This document shows positions 53,864 to 62,751 of a stretch of 64,000 nucleotides of DNA, piece by piece. Numbering within the stretch: position 1 is the stretch's first letter; every line of letters begins with the position of its first letter. Position numbers and translations under genes: made by a program. The DNA is from Dyadobacter sandarakinus (lineage in GTDB: Bacteria > Bacteroidota > Bacteroidia > Cytophagales > Spirosomataceae): contig NZ_CP056775.1 in the NCBI RefSeq assembly GCF_016894445.1, forward strand, positions 186,001 through 250,000, in the 5' to 3' direction. The notes beneath the pieces are model-generated. The model ran no database searches, was not told the origin of the DNA, and worked only from the letters and a program-made list of their open reading frames with translations.

Positions 53864-55081
53864 ATGGAATTGACAGACACACCGATGGAAGTGGCAGCCA
53901 TGCCAAGGTCTTCCAATGCAGTTCAGTTCAGGGTAATTTATTTGAATGCAGATATTGAACAATACCTCTGGTTCTCAGACCAATATGCAGAATCTTTGCA
54001 GGTAGCGTATTTTGAAAATACCGGCGGCGTGCTGGAAGCCTTGTACGAAAATTTTCCCGCAGACGTCATCCTGGCTCACGTGAACAGCGGCGGCCTCGAA
54101 TTGCTGGACACCATCCGCAAAAGCACCAACTTCGGCAACATCCCCTTTGTGCTGGTGGTGGATAAGCTTACGCCCGAGCTTGTCCGGACCGCGCGTGAAA
54201 AACATGCGGACGATATTTTCTCGGCCGGTTTTGAGCACGGTGACCTGATCACACGCATACGCTATTTTAAAAAGAGACAATGGTATGTGGCCAGCAAGGC
54301 CTCCCAGAAAATCAGCGCGCAAAATACCCGTACCCCATTCTGGAAGCGCGCGATGGATGTGGCGGCAACCGGTACGGCTGTGATTTTGCTCCTGCCCGTG
54401 TTTTTGCTGGTAGCCCTGCTCATCCGCCTCGACTCGAAGGGGCCTGTTTTTTACAAGTCTAAAAGAGTGGGAAGCGGGTACAAGATATTCGACCTCTACA
54501 AGTTCCGTACGATGCGCACGGACGCTGATCAGATGATCAGGAAAATGGCTGCGCTGAGCATGTATAACAAGGCTACTGAGCCGGTTCAGCAAATGGAAAC
54601 TACCGGTTTGTGCGACGATTGCCGGGCAGGTAATCACTGTAAAAGTCTGCTTTTTCACGATGGCAAGCAGATTTGCGAAAAGCTGTACAACTTTCAGAAG
54701 GAGCAGAAGGCTGCCTTTATGAAATTCCAGAATGACCCGCGCATTACGCGTTTTGGCCAGTTCCTGCGGAATTCCAGCATTGATGAACTTCCGCAGCTGC
54801 TCAATATCCTGAAAGGGGATATGTCACTGGTGGGCAACCGCCCGCTGCCGCTTTACGAAGCTGAAAAAATGACGACGGACGACAAGATCCTCCGCTTTGC
54901 GGGTCCTGCTGGACTGACCGGCCTGTGGCAGGTGACCAAGAGGGGCAAAGGCAAAGCCGATATGTCGGAGGAGGAGCGCACGCAGCTGGACATTACCTAT
55001 GCGAAGGAATTCTCTTTTAAAATGGACATGACGATTATCCTGAAAACATTTCCAGCCTTGCTGCAATCGGAGAATGTTTAG
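53864..55081 (+). CDS. Priming sugar transferase with pseudo-receiver domain and Cys-rich insert
   Basis: This 405-residue protein has a receiver-like N-terminus ([33 protein letters not shown]) in which the usual acidic pair, phosphoacceptor Asp and Lys are all missing, the acceptor position being His. A monotopic polyprenol-phosphate hexose-1-phosphate transferase follows from residue ~160: a membrane helix ([20 protein letters not shown]), [40 protein letters not shown] and GLTGLWQV. Such enzymes start exopolysaccharide repeat-unit synthesis. Between the first and second motifs there is an insert of about 50 residues with C250, C253, C259 and C271 ([10 protein letters not shown], then QIC), which could bind a metal or a Fe-S cluster. 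The sugar is unknown. Confidence 0.92.
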   Translation: MELTDTPMEVAAMPRSSNAVQFRVIYLNADIEQYLWFSDQYAESLQVAYFENTGGVLEALYENFPADVILAHVNSGGLELLDTIRKSTNFGNIPFVLVVDKLTPELVRTAREKHADDIFSAGFEHGDLITRIRYFKKRQWYVASKASQKISAQNTRTPFWKRAMDVAATGTAVILLLPVFLLVALLIRLDSKGPVFYKSKRVGSGYKIFDLYKFRTMRTDADQMIRKMAALSMYNKATEPVQQMETTGLCDDCRAGNHCKSLLFHDGKQICEKLYNFQKEQKAAFMKFQNDPRITRFGQFLRNSSIDELPQLLNILKGDMSLVGNRPLPLYEAEKMTTDDKILRFAGPAGLTGLWQVTKRGKGKADMSEEERTQLDITYAKEFSFKMDMTIILKTFPALLQSENV

Positions 55082-55094
55082 GGACGCACTATAC

Positions 55095-55709
55095 TCACAC
55101 CCGGACCCATTGATCCTGCTGCTCATCGTAGCCCTTTATGCGGCGGGAAGGATTGCCCACGGCTACGGAATATGGAGGGACGTCTTTGGTAACGACCGAC
55201 CCGGCGGCGATAACGGAATGTTTGCCGATGGTCACCCCGGCAGTAATTACCGTATTGGCGCCGATCCAGCAGTCGTCCTCGATGGTTATCTGCGCCATGT
55301 TGACACCCTGCTTGTGAATCGGCTGGCGAACATTCTGGTAATTGTGGTTCAGCCCGCTCGCTACGATGTTCTGTGCAAGTATGACGTTGTTTCCGATGGT
55401 TATAGGACCAATAATCACATTGCCCAGACCTACCAGCGAGTTGTCCCCAATCCTTACATCCCCTACACCATTATTAATTGTCGTGAAATCTTCAATCATC
55501 GAGTTGTCGCCTATTGAGAAATGATTGAAGGGCAGCACATCCATTCTGACCCAGCGGCGGATCACCACGTTCTTGCCGCGCTGATGAAAGAACCGGTTCA
55601 GGAAAATGCGTACCCAGAGGCGCGGCCTTGCCTGGCTGGTCGGGATCAGAAGCCAGTGAACGAATTTTTTTAGGCGGGGGCTGCTCCGGATTTGTTCGGT
55701 AAATGACAT
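55095..55709 (-). CDS. Left-handed beta-helix O-acyltransferase (WcaF-like)
   Basis: This 204-residue protein has hexapeptide repeats (FSIGDNSMIEDFTTINNGVG, VRIGDNSLVGLGNVIIGPIT, DDCWIGANTVITAGVTIGKH, SVIAAGSVVTKDVPPYSVAV) that form a left-handed beta-helix, as in maltose- or colanic-acid O-acetyltransferases. The likely catalytic His is in GLNHNYQNV. It should acetylate a sugar hydroxyl of the growing polysaccharide. It is on the minus strand and converges on the sugar transferase gene with a 13-bp gap, so it is transcribed alone but belongs functionally to the locus. Confidence 0.9.
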   Translation of the reverse strand: MSFTEQIRSSPRLKKFVHWLLIPTSQARPRLWVRIFLNRFFHQRGKNVVIRRWVRMDVLPFNHFSIGDNSMIEDFTTINNGVGDVRIGDNSLVGLGNVIIGPITIGNNVILAQNIVASGLNHNYQNVRQPIHKQGVNMAQITIEDDCWIGANTVITAGVTIGKHSVIAAGSVVTKDVPPYSVAVGNPSRRIKGYDEQQDQWVRV

Positions 55710-55821
55710 GCTGAACGGATTTTTTGTATAAAATTGCGTAGTAATATTTATTAGCCAAATGTATTGTGTATTGCTACAAAGTCAAGGGAAAATAATTTTA
55801 AATAAAACGATTTTCAGTACC

Positions 55822-56490
55822 ATGCGATATGCAGTGTTTTTGATACCTCTTTTCCTTTTCGTGCAGAGCGCCCGGGCGCAGGAAACGCTGAGCAAGGACG
55901 TATCCATCGAATACCTCGAAAAGCTGATCGCAATCTGCAAGGCAAACTATCCCAAGGTCAAGATGTACGAATCCCGGATGCAGGTAGCCGAATATGGAGT
56001 GAAAAAGGCGAAGCTGTCGTATTATGACATTATCAACTTTTCATATTTGTACAGTCCTACCAATACGACTGCGACACTTTCATCCACGCTGCTGAGTGGC
56101 TACCAGTTTGGTTTTTTTGTCAACATAGGCGCGCTTCTTCAGAAGCCCAGCCTGATCAAGCAGGCCAAAGGAGAGTACCAGGTAGCCAAGTTTGATAAAG
56201 AAGCCAATGACCTCACCATGGAAGCGGAGGTGAAGAAGCGGTACTACACATACATTCAGAAAAAAGCCATATTCAGGGTGCGTTCCGGCGCGCTCCTGGA
56301 TGTGGAAAGCATGCTGGCCAACATCAGGCACCGGTTTGAGAATGGCCAGGAATCACTGGAAAAGTATAATCAGGTCATTCTGATGCAGACGGACCATATG
56401 CAGAATCTGATCACCTCCGAAAGCGAGCTGCTGATTGCAAAAAGCAGCCTTGAAGAACTTTTGGGACAAAAACTTGAAGATATCAAATGA
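55822..56490 (+). CDS. Half-length TolC-like outer membrane protein
   Basis: This 222-residue protein has a signal peptide (MRYAVFLIPLFLFVQSARAQ) and a long helical region (LEKLIAICKANYPKVKMYES, EVKKRYYTYIQKKAIF, LDVESMLANIRHRFENGQES, LEKYNQVILMQTDHMQNLI) like the coiled-coil barrel of TolC. Typical TolC proteins have two such halves (about 430 residues or more); only one is present here. It may form a higher oligomer or pair with another protein. ATG 55822 is chosen because it gives the signal peptide. The stop overlaps the next start by 4 bp (ATGA), so export and chain-length genes are coupled. Confidence 0.85.
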   Translation: MRYAVFLIPLFLFVQSARAQETLSKDVSIEYLEKLIAICKANYPKVKMYESRMQVAEYGVKKAKLSYYDIINFSYLYSPTNTTATLSSTLLSGYQFGFFVNIGALLQKPSLIKQAKGEYQVAKFDKEANDLTMEAEVKKRYYTYIQKKAIFRVRSGALLDVESMLANIRHRFENGQESLEKYNQVILMQTDHMQNLITSESELLIAKSSLEELLGQKLEDIK

Positions 56491-58667
56491 GTGATTTTTT
56501 GCAATTTATCCGGCTGTTACAGCGCAACAAGATCACCCTGATCCTGGTGCCCCTTATTACTGTAATTGTCAGCTACTTTCTCGTACAGGAACTGCCCGAT
56601 ACCTTTAAGTCGCACGCGCGCATTGCAACCGGGCTGGTAGATAAAACCGATCAGGTGATTACCAATGAAAAAGAGGAGCAGGACCAGCAGATTGCGCGCA
56701 AGTTCGAGAGCCTGATCCAGATGATCAAGCTGAAAAGGTCGCTCGACCAGGTTTCGTACAAGCTGCTTCTCAATGACCTGAAAGGGACCAAGGACTCTAC
56801 CTGGCGCGAACCTGTCAAGGATCTCGAAAATATGAGCAAGGCCGACAAAGCGAAGGCAATCGCCCTGATTACCCAGAAATACAAGGCCCGGGAAGAGCTT
56901 TTTCTTTGGAAACCTTTTGAAAACAGGTTGAACAAAATCCTGATTGATATGGGCTACGACTCCGGTACCCTGCGTGACAAGCTGCTGGTGTACCGTGTCA
57001 GTACCAGCGACTACATTGATCTTGAATTTGAAGCCGAGCATCCCGACCTGGCAGCTTATATCCTGAATACGCTGGCCCAGGAGTTTATCGCAGATAACTC
57101 TTCCCGCATTGTAGGAAATAACAAGAAGACCATCGACTTCCTGCAGGGCTTTATGCAACAGAAGCTTACCGCCCTCAACGAGCGCATGAACACGCTCAAA
57201 AATTACAAAATCCAGAACCGCGTACTTAACCTGAACGAGCAGGCGAAGAGTATTTACGGGCAGATGGCCGATTATGAAACACGGCGCGAAGTAGCTCAAA
57301 AAGACATTATTGCGTACGGGGCAGCCATCAAAAACATTGATAACAAATTTAACCCTGCGGACAGGAAGTACTTTGAAAGCGCACTCACGGCGATCAACCA
57401 GCAGATCATTCAAAGCAAAAACAACCTCCGTGCCTTAAATGAAAGGTATGTGCTCAGCAACTTTGATACCCGGCTGAAATCGAGTGTCGACTCCCTGAAA
57501 AACAAGCTGGCATCTGAAATCGACAATGCGTCGGACAAGTATGCGTACAATCCGATGGCGCTGAAGCAAGACCTGGTCACCCAGAAAATGCAGATGGAAA
57601 TTTCGCTGGAACTGGCCAGAAACAGTGTGGCTTCCATCCAGGGCGAATTGAACCGCCTCAACCGCAAGTTTGACGGTCTGGTACCCAATGAGGCCAAGAT
57701 TCAGGAATATGAAACTGGCATTGACATTGCCAGTAAGGAGTACATTGAAGCTCTCCAGCGCTACAATGAAGCCAGTCTGAATTCGAGCTTTCCCGTGTAC
57801 GTGCGGCTGATTGAGCGGGCTATGCCGGGCGAAGTACAAGCCTCCAAAAAGATGGTGCTCGTGATCCTTTCCGGTGTGATCAGCCTGGTATTCTGTGTGT
57901 TTGTCTTCTTCATTCTTTTTTATCTCGACAAATCGATCCGCTACCCTTTGCAGCTGGCCAATGCCACCGACAAGCCGGTACTGGGCTATCTCAACTCGCT
58001 GGACAAAGATTCGGGCCTGAGTGTTTCGGGTATCAACAGTTCCGACGACAAGCCGGTACGATTGTACAAAAACCTGATCCGCTCCATCCGCTACGAGCTG
58101 GACAATGAGCTGGACGATCCCAAAATGATCGCCGTGACGAGCCTTTCGAGCAGTCTGGGCAAAACATCTTTTGTGATATCACTGGCGTGGGCATTTTCCA
58201 AGATCAACAAAACGGTTCTGATCATCGACGGTAACTTTGAACAACGCGACGTATCCCGGCTTAACCCCGACTCTGAATTGTTTGAAAACTTTTTGAAAAG
58301 AGATACGATCCTTGAAGCCAATTCCGGCCAAATCAGCATCTTGACCAACAAAGGCGGCGATATGTCGCTCCTTGAACTGGCGGACGAAAAGCGCATTTAT
58401 GAGCGCCTGCAAATTCTGAAAACGCAGTTCGATGTCATCTTGATCGAAACAGATTCACTGAATGCCATGAACAAGGCGAAGGAATGGATCGCATTTGCCG
58501 ACCGCGTCGTGGCTGTGTTTGCCGCCGGCCGCACCATATCGGATGAAGACCAGTCGAAAATCCAGTACCTGAATACTTTGGAGGCGAAATTCTCGGGCTG
58601 GGTACTTACCAATACCGAAGACATTCCTGAGCAGGCTGGTAAAATAGCTAAACCCGTGGAAGTATGA
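56487..58667 (+). CDS. Wzc-like polysaccharide co-polymerase with degenerate kinase domain
   Basis: This 726-residue protein has a Wzz-type N-terminus (RNKITLILVPLITVIVSYFL) with a first membrane helix, a periplasmic coiled coil (LNERMNTLKNYKIQNRVLNL), a GNVR-like region (AMPGEVQASKKMVLV) and a second helix (LVILSGVISLVFCVFVFFIL). The C-terminal domain resembles a BY-kinase: a Walker A-like SLGKTSFV (near residue 556) and IIDGNFEQRDVSR as the Walker A' region, but the Walker B-like VILIETDSL lacks the canonical form and no Tyr-rich tail is present. It would control chain length and couple polymerisation to export by the TolC-like protein. Kinase activity is doubtful. Confidence 0.9.
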   Translation: MSDFLQFIRLLQRNKITLILVPLITVIVSYFLVQELPDTFKSHARIATGLVDKTDQVITNEKEEQDQQIARKFESLIQMIKLKRSLDQVSYKLLLNDLKGTKDSTWREPVKDLENMSKADKAKAIALITQKYKAREELFLWKPFENRLNKILIDMGYDSGTLRDKLLVYRVSTSDYIDLEFEAEHPDLAAYILNTLAQEFIADNSSRIVGNNKKTIDFLQGFMQQKLTALNERMNTLKNYKIQNRVLNLNEQAKSIYGQMADYETRREVAQKDIIAYGAAIKNIDNKFNPADRKYFESALTAINQQIIQSKNNLRALNERYVLSNFDTRLKSSVDSLKNKLASEIDNASDKYAYNPMALKQDLVTQKMQMEISLELARNSVASIQGELNRLNRKFDGLVPNEAKIQEYETGIDIASKEYIEALQRYNEASLNSSFPVYVRLIERAMPGEVQASKKMVLVILSGVISLVFCVFVFFILFYLDKSIRYPLQLANATDKPVLGYLNSLDKDSGLSVSGINSSDDKPVRLYKNLIRSIRYELDNELDDPKMIAVTSLSSSLGKTSFVISLAWAFSKINKTVLIIDGNFEQRDVSRLNPDSELFENFLKRDTILEANSGQISILTNKGGDMSLLELADEKRIYERLQILKTQFDVILIETDSLNAMNKAKEWIAFADRVVAVFAAGRTISDEDQSKIQYLNTLEAKFSGWVLTNTEDIPEQAGKIAKPVEV

Positions 58668-59845
58668 TCATACTCAAATACATCTGGATTTTGCTGCAAT
58701 GCCTGATCGGGTTCAACCTGGTGATGCCGGTGCTGCTGCTGCTGGTCTATTCACTTCGGCGTTCCCGGGTGAGGAATGCGGCGAATGCACTGCAAGCAGC
58801 TGCTCCTGCCGATTACGGCATTATTGTTACCGCCTACGAGCAGACACACCAGCTGCCGGCCGTGGTGGCATCCCTGCTACGATTGCAGTACCGGAACTTC
58901 CACATTTACGTGGTCGCCGATAAATGCGACATCAGTAACCTTCACTTTCCTGCGGACAAGGTATCGGTGCTCCGCCCTGAGCAGGTACTCGCGAGCAATA
59001 CCCGGTCGCACTTCTATGCGATCCGTAACTTCATCCGGCCCCATTCACACCTTACCATTATCGACAGCGATAACCTGACCGAGCCGGATTACCTCGATCA
59101 GCTGAATGTATTTTTTGCCAGAGGCTTTGAGGCGGTACAGGGCGTGCGCGACGCCAAAAATCTGGACAGTACCTATGCGCGGCTGGATGCGGCGCGGGAC
59201 ATTTACTATCATTTTTATGACGGTAAAATTCTTTTCGGGGCAGGATCGTCGGCTACGCTGGCCGGGTCGGGTATGGCTTTCACCACATCCCTGTACAGGA
59301 AGTGTCTTGAACATCTGGATGTGCAGGGTGCCGGTTTTGACAAGGTTTTGCAGGAAGGTATTGTGAGCCGCGGCTACCGCATTGCATTTGCCGAGGGCGC
59401 TGTCGTGTACGATGAAAAGACCAGCGGCAGTGAGCAGCTTGTGAAGCAGCGCGCACGCTGGATCAACACCTGGTTCAAATATTTCGGTTACGGATTCAAG
59501 ATCCTGTTCAGGGGGCTCGGCCGTGCTGACTGGAACCAGATCGTATTCGGGCTGGTGCTGCTGCGTCCGCCCTTGTTCATTTTCCTGCTGCTGTCGGTCG
59601 CTTTCATGCTGGTAAATGCGTGGCTCGCGCCCTGGGTAGCATTGATCTGGCTTGCGGGTTTACTCACTTTTGTACTGGGCTTTTACATATCACTGCGGAG
59701 ATCACATACCGACCAGCGCATTTACCAGTCGCTGTACAGCATTCCCAAATTCATATCCTTCCAGCTGCTCGCACTTTTTCATTCCAGGAAAGCCAACAGC
59801 ATATCGGTGGCCACGCGCCACGGGCAGCCGGAACAAAACACCTGA
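58664..59845 (+). CDS. Family 2 glycosyltransferase
   Basis: This 393-residue GT2 enzyme starts with a membrane helix (IWILLQCLIGFNLVMPVLLL), followed by the nucleotide-sugar domain (GIIVTAYEQTHQLPAVVASL), the DxD-like LTIIDSDNLTEPDYLD, and the acceptor region with VKQRARWINTWF (QxxRW-type, found in processive GT2 enzymes). Further helices end the protein (IVFGLVLLRPPLFIFLLLSV, LAPWVALIWLAGLLTFVLGF). It overlaps the Wzc-like gene by 4 bp. It adds a sugar to the polysaccharide or its repeat unit at the inner membrane. The donor sugar is unknown. Confidence 0.9.
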   Translation: MIILKYIWILLQCLIGFNLVMPVLLLLVYSLRRSRVRNAANALQAAAPADYGIIVTAYEQTHQLPAVVASLLRLQYRNFHIYVVADKCDISNLHFPADKVSVLRPEQVLASNTRSHFYAIRNFIRPHSHLTIIDSDNLTEPDYLDQLNVFFARGFEAVQGVRDAKNLDSTYARLDAARDIYYHFYDGKILFGAGSSATLAGSGMAFTTSLYRKCLEHLDVQGAGFDKVLQEGIVSRGYRIAFAEGAVVYDEKTSGSEQLVKQRARWINTWFKYFGYGFKILFRGLGRADWNQIVFGLVLLRPPLFIFLLLSVAFMLVNAWLAPWVALIWLAGLLTFVLGFYISLRRSHTDQRIYQSLYSIPKFISFQLLALFHSRKANSISVATRHGQPEQNT

Positions 59846-59855
59846 TCTGTTAGCC

Positions 59856-60002
59856 ATGAAAATTTATCCGGTCAGGCAAAAAAAGGAAGAAAAAGAAGAT
59901 TTCAGCAGCCTGACACCGCTGGAAAAGAAAACACGCAAAGCAGCCCTCTTACTGGTGCTGGTAGGCGTGTTTGTGTGGTTTTTTAAAATATTGTTTTTTT
60001 AG
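59856..60002 (+). CDS. 48-residue single-helix membrane protein
   Basis: A short gene from ATG 59856 to TAG 60000-60002 encodes MKIYPVRQKKEEKEDF followed by SSLTPLEKKTRKA and a single membrane helix (ALLLVLVGVFVWFFKILFF). The lysine-rich N-terminus should face the cytoplasm. It lies 10 bp after the glycosyltransferase stop. Its last base is the first base of the next gene's GTG start, so it fits exactly between the two genes and is likely real. It might be a small subunit of the polysaccharide machinery. I recognise no family. Confidence 0.6.
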   Translation: MKIYPVRQKKEEKEDFSSLTPLEKKTRKAALLLVLVGVFVWFFKILFF

Positions 60003-61507
60003 TGGAGCGCGACATTCAGATCACGGGTGGCAAAGGTACCGGCGTGCAGGCCACGCTGCGGGAGCGTCTGCGCGAAATGTTCCTGGTCAACAAGCTGAGT
60101 GGCAAAACCGGCCTGTTCCTGCTACTGGCGTTGTCCCTGGCTTTCGGCGCATTGGTGATTTTCAATGGCATTGTTGCTGCGGCATTGATCCTGGTGATCC
60201 TCATTGGTCCCCTGGTAGTATATAGCATTGTCGTATTTCCGGCTTTCGGTATTACCGTGCTGCTTGTCATGGCCTACCTGCTGTTTTACATCATGCGGTT
60301 CGGGGTCAATTTTCCCATGGGTACCCTCATGGACGGCATACAGGCCTTACTGATCCTGGGCTTTTTTATCAGTCAGCGGAAGCGCCAGGACTGGTCTATC
60401 ATCAAAGGTCCTGTCAGTACCATGATCCTGGTATGGATCCTGTACAACCTCATCCAGGTCGCCAATCCTACTGCCGAGTCACGCCTCGCCTGGGTTTACA
60501 CGATCCGTTCCGTAGCGGTGGTCATGCTCATGTATTTCGTGTTCATGTTCCAGATCAGAACCATCTGGCTGATCCGCTTTTTGCTGCGTATGTGGCTTAC
60601 CCTGGCTGCCATCGCCGCGCTGTATGCATTCAAGCAGGAGTACATTGGTTTTTCACCTGCAGAGGAGGCTTATCTTTATTCCGATCCGGGCATTGCAGAT
60701 CTGCTTTTTATCTCGGGGCACTGGCGTAAGTTTTCGATCCTTTCCGATCCTGTTGCCTTTTCCTATAACATGGTGGTAGCCAGCCTGATCAGCATAACCA
60801 TGCTGACCTACGTGAAAAAGACCTGGCAAAAGGTCCTGCATGGATGGCTGATTGTAATCTTTTTCATGGCAATGCTTTTTTCAGGAACCAGGGGAGCTTA
60901 CGTACTGATACCCGCAGCACTGGTACTTTTTGTAATCCTGCGCCTGAACAGGCAGGTACTGATCGCCAGCGGAATCGGGGCATTGTTTATCATATTCCTG
61001 ATTTTTGTTCCTACCACCAACTCCAACATCGTCCGGTTTCAGACGGCTTTCAAGCCCAATGAGGATATCTCCTTTCAGGCCCGGAAAAATAACCAGAAAC
61101 GGATCAAGCCGTACATTCTGTCGCACCCGATGGGTGGCGGGCTCGGGGCTGTGGGTGTTTGGGGGCAGCGTTTTGCGCCTAACTCATACCTGGCAAGCTT
61201 CCCGCCCGACAGCGGCTATGTACGCGTAGCGGTGGAGCTGGGCTGGATCGGGCTTTTCCTTTTTTGTATGCTGATGTTCCTGATCCTGCGACAGGGTGTC
61301 AACAACTATTATACGATCCGGAACCCTGAGCTGAAAACGTACTGTATGGCGATGCTGATGATCGTATTTGCGTACAATATCGGGAACTACCCGCAGGAGG
61401 CACTCGTACAGTTTCCTTCCAATATCTACTTCTATCTGGCCGTCGCATTGATCAACGTAACCAAGCGCCTCGATAAGGAAGAGCAGGCGAGGATCCGGCT
61501 TACTTGA
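60002..61507 (+). CDS. O-antigen ligase/polymerase (Wzy/WaaL-like)
   Basis: This 501-residue protein has about ten or more membrane segments (LFLLLALSLAFGALVIFN, LILVILIGPLVVYSIVVF, AVVMLMYFVFMFQIRTIWLI, GWLIVIFFMAMLFSGTRGAY) and a large periplasmic loop (TNSNIVRFQTAFKPNEDISF, GGGLGAVGVWGQRFAPNSYL) typical of the O-antigen ligase/polymerase fold. FSGTRGAY is a frequent motif of this family. It begins at GTG 60002, whose G is the last base of the preceding TAG. It should polymerise repeat units at the periplasmic face. It overlaps the converging acyltransferase gene by 8 bp. Confidence 0.87.
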   Translation: MERDIQITGGKGTGVQATLRERLREMFLVNKLSGKTGLFLLLALSLAFGALVIFNGIVAAALILVILIGPLVVYSIVVFPAFGITVLLVMAYLLFYIMRFGVNFPMGTLMDGIQALLILGFFISQRKRQDWSIIKGPVSTMILVWILYNLIQVANPTAESRLAWVYTIRSVAVVMLMYFVFMFQIRTIWLIRFLLRMWLTLAAIAALYAFKQEYIGFSPAEEAYLYSDPGIADLLFISGHWRKFSILSDPVAFSYNMVVASLISITMLTYVKKTWQKVLHGWLIVIFFMAMLFSGTRGAYVLIPAALVLFVILRLNRQVLIASGIGALFIIFLIFVPTTNSNIVRFQTAFKPNEDISFQARKNNQKRIKPYILSHPMGGGLGAVGVWGQRFAPNSYLASFPPDSGYVRVAVELGWIGLFLFCMLMFLILRQGVNNYYTIRNPELKTYCMAMLMIVFAYNIGNYPQEALVQFPSNIYFYLAVALINVTKRLDKEEQARIRLT

Positions 61508-62564
61508 CAGGAGATAAGGATTTTTTGCCAGGCTGGTACTTCTGCGCGAGCTTCATGAAGGTTTTCTCAAAATACTCGTAACTGAAATAACTAAGCACCA
61601 GCGTTGCAGCGATCGTAATGACTATGATTTCGTACATGTGAGCAGCGTAGTGTTCACCGAACACCCATCTGATCATCGCATAAATGACCGGGTGCAGCAG
61701 GTATACCGAGTAGCTGATCTCACCCAGCGTCGACAGGGCCCATTGAACCGCCCGGGGAAGAAAAGACAAGTCGCTGATGTAAATGAAGTAGCAAAGTGCA
61801 ATGGTGATCAGGCTGAGCCAGATCCGGGTGTGTCCGCTGACGAGTACCACCGGTTCTCCCGCAGCCGGATAGAGGAAAATGGCCGCCAGCGCAGCAACAG
61901 AAAGGAGCGGTGCCCACCTGCGCAGGTTTTGTCCGGGATCGGCCAGCATGCCGAGCAGCATGCCCACTACAAAAAAGATGAACTGGCTGAGCGGATTTAC
62001 GTAGTACTTCCATTGAGCACCAAGCGTGAGCCCGGGATTCAGCATGTTGTATGTATAGTATAAAAAGGGCAGCATTGCGGCGAGCAGCAGCAGGATAATG
62101 TACCTTTTATTTTTCCGCACCAGCATTAGCATGAATGGGAAAAACAGGTAAAAGCCGCATTCATTCCCGATAGACCACGCCCCATCCGCTACGAAAAACT
62201 CCGGCCTGATGATGCCGGGCAGGACCAGGAAATTAAGCACCAGCCTTTTGACGGGAATATTTTCAGTATCCAGCAAATACGTAAGGAAAGTGGCCAGCCA
62301 TAGCAGCGGCACAATGCGGAATATACGTTTGACAAAGAAATTGGAAAGGCGTGAAAGTGTAAACTGGGCCACGTACACCTTGTACAAAGTCAACCCGCTG
62401 AGTACAAAAAAAATGGTGACTCCGTATATCTTTACCTTTGCCAGCGGACTGGAAGCATCAGCCTCGCCAAAGCTCAGCAAGTGCATATGATACAGCATAA
62501 TACTGATCGCCGCCAGGCCCCGCAGATAGTCAAGGGAGTGAATTCTCGCATCAGTGCGGACCAT
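61500..62564 (-). CDS. Acyltransferase family 3 membrane protein
   Basis: This 354-residue protein matches acyltransferase-3 (OafA/Opg-like): the N-terminus RIHSLDYLRGLAAISIMLYH with the key His in MLYHMHLLS, then the Arg-rich and hydrophobic pattern (TIFFVLSGLTLYKVYVAQF, ISYSVYLLHPVIYAMIRWVF). About ten membrane helices are visible. Such enzymes transfer acyl groups to sugars of polysaccharides at the membrane. It is transcribed against the ligase gene and its end overlaps by 8 bp. A basic C-terminal tail (FMKLAQKYQPGKKSLSPVK) closes it. Confidence 0.92.
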   Translation of the reverse strand: MVRTDARIHSLDYLRGLAAISIMLYHMHLLSFGEADASSPLAKVKIYGVTIFFVLSGLTLYKVYVAQFTLSRLSNFFVKRIFRIVPLLWLATFLTYLLDTENIPVKRLVLNFLVLPGIIRPEFFVADGAWSIGNECGFYLFFPFMLMLVRKNKRYIILLLLAAMLPFLYYTYNMLNPGLTLGAQWKYYVNPLSQFIFFVVGMLLGMLADPGQNLRRWAPLLSVAALAAIFLYPAAGEPVVLVSGHTRIWLSLITIALCYFIYISDLSFLPRAVQWALSTLGEISYSVYLLHPVIYAMIRWVFGEHYAAHMYEIIVITIAATLVLSYFSYEYFEKTFMKLAQKYQPGKKSLSPVK

Positions 62565-62751
62565 TTTTTTGATAGAAGAGGTTGGTAAAACTATTTGTAC
62601 AAAAATATTAAATTAAGAACAATTTTCCTGAAATTGCAGAACAGATTCGTTATTTCCATCAAACATTATTTGAGGGCTGTATCAAATTAGTCATAACTTG
62701 TTCTTCATATAAGGCAGCGGAGGTCTTCACCCAACACAAAGCGGTTTAAAC

